64,000 nt of DNA from Cinclus cinclus. Its lineage: Eukaryota > Chordata > Aves > Passeriformes > Cinclidae. The position numbers and the translations under genes are program-made. Below are positions 40,301 to 52,300 of this stretch, piece after piece; position 1 is the first letter of the stretch, and each line of letters starts with the position of its first letter. The stretch lies in contig NC_085049.1 of assembly GCF_963662255.1 (NCBI RefSeq), positions 49,484,837 through 49,548,836 of the forward strand, in the 5' to 3' direction. The notes beneath the pieces were generated by a model. The model ran no database searches, was not told the DNA's origin, and saw only the letters and a list, made by a program, of their open reading frames with translations.

Positions 40301-43300
40301 TGTCATTGTGTGATGCCATTATTCCGACATGCAAACCCAATGAGAAATTAGTGGTAGGCTACCACCCTTTGTCCTGCTGTCCACAGTACCGATGTGGTAA
40401 GGGAAATACAAAACCACAGTCAGTGGGAAGTTTTCCATACTTGTATTATATGTTGGAAGAAAATTTGCATTGCAAGTTGTTTTGATTGTTAACAGAATGG
40501 GACACTGTAAATAGCACCAGGCATTGATATATGTTTTCTCCAATAGTTTTTGTGCTTTTGTTTTGTGTCACTTCTGATTTTAAGCCAATTTGGGATATTT
40601 TATTTTACTTAGTATATGAAGAATATATTTTCTTTATCTTTTTCATATTGTTTCAATGACTCCTTTTAAAACAGTGCTTGTTTCACATCCTACAGAATGC
40701 GATCCTTCAGTTTGCTTTAATGCCTCCCAGCCTAGCTGCAGAGAAGACCAATTTATTGTTGAAGCAAAACAGGAAGATCCCTGTTGTTTCTCTCATCTCT
40801 GTGGTAAGAAGCCTCTAAGATTTTTATGGAGAGCTAAGGAATTGTCAAGTATTTAGAGAAACAGACTATAATTTTAAAATAAATAATTCAAGGCAGGGTT
40901 TCTTGGAGTGAGATTTCACACAGATCTGGCTGACTGGAACATAAATTTTCTTGGGTTTAGGTATCTTTCCAACATAATTTTGAACATAATATTTGAACTG
41001 TGTTTAGCTTTTATATCCATATAATCTTAAAAGTTCTGTTATCTGAATGATAAACATAGTATTGCTTGTTATATAGTCTATTAGATGGAATTCACATGTG
41101 CTTATTTTAGTATTTAAAACTTTGTACACGTCTTCTTTTTTTTTTTTTTCTTTTCTAATTTAGTTTGTGAATCCTGTATTGAACCTGTTCCCTTGTGTAG
41201 TGAAGGGGAAATTCTCACTGTAGACCTTAATACCATACACTACTGCTGTCCTCATTACTACTGTGGTGAGTGTAACTGTTGTGAGTCTGATATGTCACCA
41301 AATTCAGTAAAAACGACAGACAGTGTGTGGATGTGCAGGGATTTCTTTAGATTTGGCAGTTAGGGTGGGCTTCAAGTATAGACTAAGAGGTTCAAATGAG
41401 GGTGTAGAGGTACCAAATTTAACATAGATTCAAGCCCTTGGTATGCCCAGAGGTGGTCTAACAAACCTAGTCAGTGGAGTCTGGAGAGGTTATTTGGTTC
41501 ACCAGACAGAATATGGTTTTCTTCACAGTGATCTAAATACCAGTATATTAATGTGGCACTGAATCCCATTCTTGGAGTATAAATATACAATTGTTTGTAT
41601 ATTAAAACACATTTAATAAAACAGCTTCCATGTTGTTTTTCCTCTGTTGTACCATTCACTAATGTTTAGGCAGTTTCTTTGCACTTATACCTCTTAGGGG
41701 AAGAAATAGACTAAGGGTTTCAAATATGGCTGGGTTGACTACTATTCAAACAATGAGGAAGCAGAAGAAAAATAATTGCAGTGTAACTTAGTCCTTTTCA
41801 TAGATTCATAAAACACATAAACTGTGCTATACGTTCTTAAGTAACATCTACAAGTATAACTGCTTAATTTAGATTAACTTGCATCCTATTGCAGTCTTTC
41901 ATGATAATTTCAAATAATTAAATTGATTTCCACTAATTTTGGAGTTTAGCATTTTTTACTTCAGTTATTTCTGTATTTTGGTCCCTTCTTTTCCTTCTTT
42001 TTACTTTTACCCAGGTGAAATTTTCTGCAAAGGCCTTTGGTATTTTTTTCCCCCCAATTCTGGCAAGGAGAAAGTTAGATCTTAGTGTGTGGCCTTCTTT
42101 CACAATCCCAGTGAGCCACTTCTGATAAGAGAGGCAGTCTTTTCTTATTAGCATCATACCTGGAGGGCAGTTGCTCACTGTTATCTTAGAGAAGTGCACT
42201 TTACAGTACATTTCTAGTCCCTGTTTCCCAAAGATTATGGTTTTAGTTGTCTTTGGTACTGTTTATAATCTTTAGTAACTCTGAAGTAGGAAGAATATGA
42301 AATGAGTCCTGTTTGATGTTCTTTGAAAATTTAAGTATGCTCTAAGACAACTAAAATCACTTTTGAAAATCTTTGTTTAGTTTTTTATTTCAAGTATAAT
42401 TCAGATGCTTAAAAAACACAATAACATTTATATAAAATAGTTTCATTTAAAAAATAGTTTATCAATAGTAATGTAGGCTGGGAAACATGAAGGAAGGTTG
42501 AGTAAATTCTCATATGTATTTTCCCCTCATTTAGTTTGTGATGAAAATCTTTGTTCTGAGCCTCCTATGATTTGCACAGATGGCATGACACCTGTGAAGG
42601 AAAAAATACTTGGGCAATGTTGTCCGGAATGGCACTGTGGTAATTACTGCTTTATTCCTTAGTCACAGCTGCTAACCAAAACTATCAGTTAGCTAACTGA
42701 TTAACACAGTTTTCTTTATCTCCTCAGAATGTAGTTGTGAAAATGCTACCATGCTGACCTGTAAATTGGTAAGTGGTGTCATTTAAATATTGTTAGTAAT
42801 GGTGTTGAACTCTCTTATACCTCCCATTTACAATTTTTGTTTCAGTTAGTTGTAAAGTGTGAAGAGGGACAGGGTGGGATCACCTTCCAGTCCAAGCTCA
42901 AGAATGTAATTCCAAGTGTCTTCATAGTGTTGTTAACCATTCCTTGGAGAAATTTCACTTTGTGTGTTGTAAGGTGGAAAAAGAAAAAAAGCAACTGTAA
43001 TTTAATCCTGTTCAGTGTTTACATGAAACAATATGCTAGTAAGGCTTTCCACACAAATAATACACATTAAAAAAATATTTAATGGGGTATGAGCTTTATG
43101 ATTATGTGTGTCATCTGAAGAAATGTGTTGTTTTGTTAATCATTTATGCTTTTAATTAAAATTATTTAAATTTAATTTAGCTGATGTGAGAAGTCATAAA
43201 TATTTTGCTTCTCATATAGTTTGTCATAATCGGGACTGTGCTCTAGAAAATAATTGTGAGTGAATGTTCAATAATGTTCCCATTAATACCCTAGTGACCA

Positions 43301-46300
43301 TATTTTCCTTATCCATTTTTCCTTTTGGGAAGATAGCATAACATAAATTCTATTAAATAGCTTTCACCTATCTTTTGGAAGAAAATTCCTAGGAGACAAT
43401 CTTTTGCTAATACGTTTATTATTGAAATAATTTTGTATCTCAGGAAAAAATGCTATTTATTGACTCTGCTATTTTATGAACCCCTACAGAAAATGAAGTG
43501 CTGTTTTCTGTTTTAAGAGATAAATACACTGAATAACTCTGAATGTACTACTGTTTCTTGAGTATACTGAAATTTTCCCCTATATGAAACCAGGGGTGGA
43601 AGTGATGAAAGTAATATTTTACATTTTTAGAGAAAAATTGTCTGTGTTGCACTACATTTAATTGAACATGGATTTGCAAACTTTTATCTTTCTGTACTCA
43701 GGGAGAAGTTAAAAAAATAGATAGCAGTGTTTCCAGTGCTTGTGGATGCACTCACTACATTTGTGGTAACTTTTTCATATTCCTCATTGTTGTGTTTTAG
43801 GTTTTAGCTAAAAGTTTGTGCAAAGAAAACAGTTATAAATTCTTAAATGTAAACGCTCTTTTATCTTAATTTGATGTGTGTCTATCCAGTTTGCAATGAT
43901 TCTCGCTTTTCTGAATATGGTGCTTTGCCTGCTGACCCAAATAGACAAAGACACTTCATGTCTGTTCTGGCAGAGGGTGGGAGTGCTGTAGAAAGCAGGT
44001 AGCCCATGCTTTCAGAGTCAGGTACAGTCACTCTGGTGAGAGGCAAGTAGTACCCAGGCTGTGAACAGTAGCTGAGTGTGAGCAGGGCAGATGCTCCTAG
44101 TCCACTTCCAAAAGGAGACATCTCACACAGAGCAACAGAGGTGTTCAGCAAGCACAGGAAGAGGTAGCCAGTCATAAGATCAGAGCTCTCCTCCCTTCCC
44201 TTGCTCAGCCACCCATGTAGAGTAGATTTCAGCTGCACTGTGCATGGGGGCACTGCAGCCCTGGCAGCAGCCCAGGTTAAACTGCCTCCAAGAACCAAGC
44301 ACGGATTTACAGAACAGCCTGAGCAGATTACTGGATCACAGATATTTGTAGTTTAATTGACAGAGAGGCTAGATTTTGTGATGTGCAGAATAGCAGAATG
44401 TTAAATATTAGAACATCTTTAAAATAAGAACATCAGGCTTTTTTTACTTCCATAGTAGGAACACTATCAGTTTTAGGCAGTTTTGCATTTTGTAGCAATA
44501 TCTACAACTGAATTATCATTCCTCCCACTCGTGTTTGGCAATTAAAACCACAAACATCAAGTCTAAAAGATAGAAACTTTTGCAGTGAATACTACTACTA
44601 CTACTTTTGTCTTACCAGTGGTTCTGTTAATTTGTACTATGATTTTTTTTCCCCCCTCTGGTAACATTTATTCCTTTTGGGTATAGAGAAGGATGATGTG
44701 TGCATCTTCCAAGAGGTCACAGTACTGAATCCTGGACAGTCAGTGATTCAGTACTTGGATGGAGACCTTTGTTACACTGTACAGTGTTTAGAAGAAAAAG
44801 ATCAGAACACAGGCTACAATGCCATGCATTTCACAATGATGAACTGTTCCCAGCAATGTGAAGCTGTAAGTACTCTTAAAATACAAGAATGATGCAACTT
44901 GTGAGTGCAACTGCACAACTAGGATTAAAGTTTTAGTGAAGAGTTTTGCTAGTCCTGTTTACTCAGCAAGAACTTGAGAACTTAGCAGTGATGATGTGTA
45001 TCTTGTGTCTACACAATTATTTTGAGGGACAATTTCTAGCAGCCTATGGAAACATATTTGTCTAATTGTCCATCCATCCATCACTCCATCCATCCATCCA
45101 CCCACCCACCCATCCATCTATTGTTTTCCTTGGTGTTTTTAATTTCAGAAATCAAAGAATTTCCATATAATATAGGTTTAAAAAGTACTAGTTTGTCTTT
45201 TTCCTTTCTTCCCAGCATCAAGTATATATTCCTTCCTTCAGTCATCATACCTGTTGTGGTACATGTCAAAATGTGTCCTGCTCTTTTCATGCAGAGAATG
45301 GAACACAGATTGTGTATGAGGTAAGTGCCTCTGAAGATAGATAGGAAATAACTATAACTAATATTATAATAATACAAAAGACAGGAGTCTGACAGGCATT
45401 TCTTAGTAAACTCATGCTGTCATTCTTGCTTCATACCTCCTTAGTGCCGGTTACATGCTTAGAGACTATTTATGATGTATGATTGGAAATGAGTGTGTTT
45501 ATCTATAGACCTGCCATTTCACACATATAAATATCTTATTGCTTGTAATATTTTCTGCAAAGATATGAAAATGTCATCATTTACATTTTTGCTGGATATG
45601 TTGTAACTGCAGAGCAGAGTTCAAATTGTAACTCTAAATTATGTACTGTGATCCAGATGTGTTGAGAGCTTACATCAGGAGCTACATCAGGACTTCTATG
45701 TCCCTCTCTTCTCCGGGCCACTCTTCATGCTGGTTACTACAGAAGGGAAAAGTGCAAATTGAGGCACTTGGGTTCAGGATCTTGATAGTGTGATCCAGCA
45801 TCTACATATACAGAAATTTAGATGTGGCCATGACTTGGTTCAAACTTCTTATTGATTTCAGAGCAAAAGAAATGATTGAACTGGCACTGAGTCCTTTCAT
45901 TCTGCAGTAGAATCTGAGTACACTCATTCTCAACAGCATGCTGGAGAGTAAAGCCATGGGACCAGGGAGGAGTAGCCTCTGGTTCTTTGAAGATGGTCTT
46001 TCCCTCTTGCCACCTATGGGTGGTCAGCAGCAGACTTTCCACTCCAGTAGATGCTACAGCATGAGGGCACTACTTCTATAGACATTTCAGGTTGGAGATA
46101 AGGCTGAAGTGTTTTAGCTTTCCTAACAATTGCTTTGTTTTATATACTCAGGAAGGAAGCACCTGGACCTCCAACTGTACCAACTACAAATGTGTAAAAA
46201 CTGCTGCAGGGGCTATCATACTGGGGTCAAGTGTTGTCTGCCCCCCATTTAATGACACTGAGTGTACAAAGGTTTGTACTTTGGGTAAGGTAAGTGACAA

Positions 46301-49300
46301 TAATTGCTCTGGAGTTTGGCTTACACTTGCAAGCAAACTTCATGCACTTTCTTTAAATTACAAAAGTGGTAAGTAAAAACATGTAAATGAGAAATTTTCC
46401 AGTCATTTCCTATACTCCTGTTTTCTTTCCAACTGACAAAGAGTCTGTGAGGAGTGTAAAAGTTCGGCTTGGGTCTTGTTGATGACTGCTTTTAAATACT
46501 GTGGAATTGGAATCATGCTTGACATACCACTATATAAAGTGCTAATCACTATGTCTTACTTTATCTTGGAATAGTACTTTGCCAAGTTCATAGGACATAC
46601 ACAATAAATAAATCCAATCAATAAATCAAAAGGTCCATATAAAAGCAGCTGTATTAAAAATTCCTTAAGCTGTGCAAAGATTAGGGAGATGGCAGTATAC
46701 TTAAATTTTCTTATGTCTTAAACTAAAATTCGTGTAACATAAAAAATATCCAAGGTATCTACTTATATCATATATTTAAAAATATAAATGTGGCATATCC
46801 ATATAAACTTATTTGGAGAACATATATCCTTCACAAAGATTGCATATTTGTTTACAGTTTAATTTCAAATTTAATAATTCTCTAACTTTATAATACTTGT
46901 ACAATTTTTCATTTGCAGTGTATCCTATATTTAATGTGAGTTACAAATACTAATAAATATATATGTAAAAAGGGTAAGTACCACTGCAGCCTTGACTACA
47001 GATTATACATTTAGTACCAGTCCTACTTATCTCTTCCATTTTTTTAAAGAAGTTCCTATTTCTTCCAGTCCTGAAGAAGGTATTTTATTTAAATATAACG
47101 CCTGTACTACTTTGAGTTAATGCTTGAATTTCTTGCTTGGAACCATTTTGACACCATCAATTAGGCTGAGTATATAAAGCATGGAGCCTTAAAATTAACT
47201 TTGAATCAGTCCGACCTGTTTTTGAGGGATGCTGAGCATAGTCTTGACCCAGTAGCTGAGAAGAAAGCTTTTCTCACAGGCAGTTCAGGATAATTCAGGA
47301 ATATCTGAGTTTAAGTGCTCTTTTAAGAAGTTCTGGTACAATGTATTCAATGGTAAAAAATACATGCTCGCATTAAAAGATAGAAGCTGGAAAATTCCTG
47401 TCGTTTGTCTGTCTGTTGTTATCCTAAGAGTTGTATTCTCTAGTATCCTTGGTATGCAGATCTGGATAGTTTGAAACTATCCTAATAAATCTCCATGGTG
47501 GGGAAATAGATGGTAGTAGATTATATAAAATGCTTATAGAAATTAAGTGACTTTTTCAGAGGAAACTAGATCAGATGTCAACTGAACATGACCGAACTTA
47601 ACAGTGATGAGTTCATGTCCAGTTTCAAAGGCTGTAAAAAGTTTTAAAACAAACCTTCAGCTGATACATATCTGTGTAAATCTGTTGATTTCAGTGGAAC
47701 TAATTTTTATTTGTTTGACATCTTTAAAACGTGGAATGTCTTAAGATACAATTTCCCTTTGCATTGGGCCCAGACTTTTTTGCTATATTCTTCTTTTATT
47801 TTCCTAGAATGGAGGAATTGTGCAGACGTATAATGATGGCTGCTGCAAGACCTGTAAGTGATGAAGCCTGCAATATGTGCTAGTTTGGCTTTGGTTTTGG
47901 AGGGCTTATTTTTTAACCTCAGTTGCTGGGACATAAAGAGGGAAAAAGCATGCAGTTCTCCCTACAGATCACATAAAACTCTTGTAGTTATCTAACTACT
48001 CTTATTGAAAGATCTTGCTTAATTTGGCTGCTGACTTGGTGATTTTTAACATTATTGTTCTGGAGTATAACCAAATCTCTCCAAATATAACCGATGGAAG
48101 ATTAAAACTGTCTTGATTAAAACAATTAAAACATTCTCTTTATCATTAAGTTGGCTCTCAAATAGTCCCTATATGATCTTCACCTTAAAAGACAATAATT
48201 TTTCCTCTTAAAAGTGATTCCTGAGTTAATGTCATTTTGCAGTACATCTTCAAACTTATCAATTTATTCTGTATCCCTAATACGTATTTTCTAGGTCCAA
48301 AATACTGGAATGTTTTTTTCTTAAATCCCAAACGAGGAGAAAGTAGAGTATGATAGATATATGTGTGTATATATATATATAACATTGTTTTGTAAAACTA
48401 ATCATGTTTGTGTGACCAAGGACATATTCAACATTCCAGAAAATCTTAACCCTCATTTTTGGCCTTTTTTATGTTCAAAATTAGAGTAAAAGCAAATTAA
48501 TCTTTGGAATTTTTTACAAAACTTTACTTAATATTATTGAATAGCAGGTTGCAGACTTGTAAACATATATTGCACAGTTTTTATTTATAACTGAAGTGCA
48601 ATGTATTGAATATGATTTGGAGAAGTAAGGGGAAGTAGTGGTATTTATAAAATGCAGAACAATACCAAGTTTCCAAGCTACATGACTCTTAGAAAGGGAA
48701 GTGCAAAAATTTATTGTTCCATTGCAACCAAAATATGAAAAACAAAAGGTATTTTAATACAAAAGAATATGTTTTTTTTTATCAAGAATCACCACAGAGA
48801 AATAGCACATCAGAACTGTACTAAGATCTTACTAATCAATAATCTTTCTCTCATGAGATAAACTATGTGAGAAAAAAAGTCTTCCTCCCCACCCACCCCC
48901 CCCCAAAAAAAATTAGGCTGGCATTGTTTAAAAAATTAGTCATAAAAATTATTGACTGCTGGTTCTCTGTTGACCAGGATGATTTATAATTTTGGCCATA
49001 TTCTGTGGCCTCAGGAAAGGCATTGTTATACTTCAGAAATACTTGCTGAGGTGGCTGCTAAAACCCCCAGATACTGGTCATACAATTATATGCTATTTTA
49101 TTTTTATTTTATTTTTAACTAAAAGCATGTGCCCTGTGGTGAAGCAGTTAAGATGAATACTTATAAATAGAGCTTGCAACACATTGGGATTTTAATGGGA
49201 ACAAATAATTTTTCTGAAAGCGCTTGATTTAATGCATGCAAAGTGAGTGCCTACATTTAATTCTTACCTTGCCATAGACAGACTAATTCCAAAAGTTTGG

Positions 49301-52300
49301 TTTAAAAGTAAGCATTCCAGTTTCGTGTTAACCAGGAGGGTAATGAAGTATAGGCCATCTATAGTGAGACTTGAAGCAGCTGCAGAGTTTCTAAATTGTA
49401 GAAGACTAACAGGAAAGCTCATCACATTTTGCTAAAAGTAAAATTGCAGTTGGCAGTGTAAGAATTAATGAAGTGTCATTTATACAGAAATGTTTTTATT
49501 TCATGAGAATCTTCTATTCCTAATGATTCTGCCAGGTTCTGGATTGGGTCTATTACCCTTTGCCATTAGTCCAGTAGTGCCTACTGGTAGTAGTAATTGT
49601 GAACCAGGTATTATTTTTAATAATGTATTTTTCTTTTTCTTTTTTTTTTTGATAATATAAGCACTGCTTGATATATGTGTCATAACTGTCATGATCATTG
49701 GATGTTACCATGCAGTTAGTGGTTCTGGGCCTGATACTGAGAGATGCTGATCCTCTGCTGGTTTCCCAAATCAGTGTTTTTCTAAAGCATGTTTAAGATT
49801 CATTGCTCAGCACCTGTCAGAATTAGGTTCATCCATTTCTGGTATATGCTGCTGATGGTTGTTCCTGCTGCTCATTGTTGAAATTGGTTTTATCACACGA
49901 ACTTACTGTATAGGGTAGTTTTAATAAGAAATGTTACTTTAAAAAAGCATAATTCTGAATACTGTTACCAAGAATTCTAAATCTGGTCCCAGATCTCTAA
50001 AGTTAATGATGGAAAATCTTTTTTGCCCTAAAATAGAGCAAGAGTGTGTGTTACTCTCTGGTCTCACCTTTGCTATGGATGATATGGATTTATGCTGTAT
50101 TTCTTCTTTGTCACAAATAATATGTTTTACACAGTTACAAAAATATTGAGGGTAGGGGTGGGGAGAGGGACATAAGATATACAATCACAACCCCGTGGCA
50201 ATATACACTTTTTATACCAGAAATTACAGAATGTTACAGAACTGTTGCACTCATAATTATTTGCTTTTTAGGATAGGCAGGTCACAGAAACTCCTCAAAT
50301 AAGGAGTAAACAAAGCACATCTGATACTGAAATTCAGATCTCCTTTACAGTTGAAGGTTGAAGAGAGGGAAGTGTAGCAGCAGAGCTTTCATAAGACATC
50401 AGCATATGATGAAATGTTAGATATACATCTCTATATGACTTGTAGCAGTACAAAGATTGCACTGTCTACACATACTCAAGCTGGCAAATATTTTCAGATT
50501 GAAACATCACAGAAAATTTTTAAGTGTTTCTAAGGAAGGAAAAGCCAGATGTTATAGTCTAACAACTTTGCTCATACGGTGATCTGCTAATTCAGTAGCA
50601 GAATTCTGTTTGATTCTTCAATGCACAGGCTAAAATCTAGCTGCACTCTGCAGCCAGCCTAATTTTTCAGTACTTAATGGAACTGTGGTTGTAGGATATC
50701 TTTGTTACTCAGAGATCATTTATCTTATAAAAGTGCTCTCAAGTTTCTGGGGAACAGGAGAGTTGTTTTTCTGTACACCCAACCTTGAAGGAAGGTCAAG
50801 AAACTACTGAATAGTGCTTATTATTTTATATGGTGTGTGTCCAGTATGGTTACACAGCAAAACTAATAGATCATTTTGATGAGTAGTCAAGCAGGAGACC
50901 TAAATAACTGCTATTACACAGATAATAATAATGGTCTGATAGATAGTGAAGCATGAAAAATTATATGTTTAATTATTTCAGTATTATATTATGATTTTCA
51001 CTATGTTAAAAATGGCTTTTCACCATACAGCTTTATTTTTTTCAAATAAAAAAACCCCAAGCTGTCCTATCAATATCTCCAAAACTGAACAAAACTTCAG
51101 TATTTCCCTCATCCTAGGTCTGTATGCTGACAGCATGTGCAACATGCTTCAGATCTGGTGATAAAAAGTGCACCATATTTAGCAAATAAATGCATGTTTC
51201 TCTTTCAAGGTTTCCTTGAAGAACATATTTCTCAAAAATATATTGAAATAATGTAATTATATTTCATTTTTAAGCATGCAAAATAGCATGAAGATTGTAA
51301 TCACATTCACACCTTCACCTTCTCAAATGTTAAGTTCTGAGAATTTTGTAAAAGGCAAGATCAAAATCCTATTTACATACAACATTCCCAATAAAATAGA
51401 ATTAATTCTAATTCTGTTCAAAATATTTTAAACTGCTCAATTTTTTTTCTAATTGCTTATATTTTCCTTTCCATATGTGCAATTTAAAAACATATTCATG
51501 GTTTAATATTTTAAAAAATGATATAGCTTATTTGGGGCATTTACAGGAACTATATATTAATATACTAGATTTAAAAAGAAAATTATGTAAGTAATAGTTT
51601 CCGTGTGTGCATTAATGAAAATGAAGTATAACTATTTAAATTATGTTAATATTTTATTTTTTAAAGAAGCAAATACATTACAGAAGATGTATTGATTCAG
51701 CATGGGTTTTTTCTATTTTATCAGGCAAAAAGGAAGAAAGGATTTGCCAGAAAATGACAATCAGGACAACCATAAGAAAAAATGACTGTATAAGTCAAAG
51801 CCCGGTAAGCATAGAATTTCAATGCTGGACCTATGTCATGCCAAGCCAAGCATTAAGAAGTGGAGTAAAACCAGTTATTTATATTACAGAAAGACTAAGC
51901 CCTCTTACCTGGAGAAACATCTGTCTTCAAATGAAAAAATACTTACTATAATTATTTTAACTAATGAAGGCACCAAACTCTTTAATGTGAAATAATATCC
52001 TGCTCTAAAAGAGAAGCAGAAATATTTCAACTTAAAATGTGATGGAGCACTGCTGTATTCCTCTTTGAAGACCTTTATGCTGTCTTTTCTCACACATAGG
52101 ATGAGTTTCCATATCATAAATTCATGATCCCATTTATTTATGGGTCTGCTTAAGACATCTTATTTCTCAGTTTTGGTGTAGTCTGCAGGAAATTTCTGAG
52201 CAGCAAATGTACTTCTGGTAGCACTTGAAAGGGAAGTAATCGACAAAGTATCTCAAGGCTTCCAAAAGGCCTATGGCAAGATTCTGTTGGAGAACCTAAG

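Larger units (their letters stand above)
38694..44686 (+). other. OTOGL: Introns around OTOGL exons 21 to 28
   Basis: Short to medium AT-rich introns. The largest (41266-42534 and 43766-44686) hold no recognisable gene. The segment 43890-44300 is GC-richer with a long open - strand frame, considered chance. Confidence 0.45.

Noticed and set aside
43220..43260. Possible small exon [14 protein letters not shown]
   Set aside because: The acceptor CTTCTCATATAG is fair and it has three cysteines, but the donor would be GTGAAT-like at best and inclusion would break up module e between exons 26 and 27.
43889..43998. Possible extra OTOGL exon starting [17 protein letters not shown]
   Set aside because: It has a fair acceptor (CTATCCAG) and the right entry phase, but it lacks the later module cysteines, has no good donor before its stop, and exon 27 already joins exon 28 in phase.
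43882..44298. 138-codon open frame on the - strand
   Set aside because: It lies in a GC-richer intron segment and has no domain pattern or splice context; likely a chance frame.
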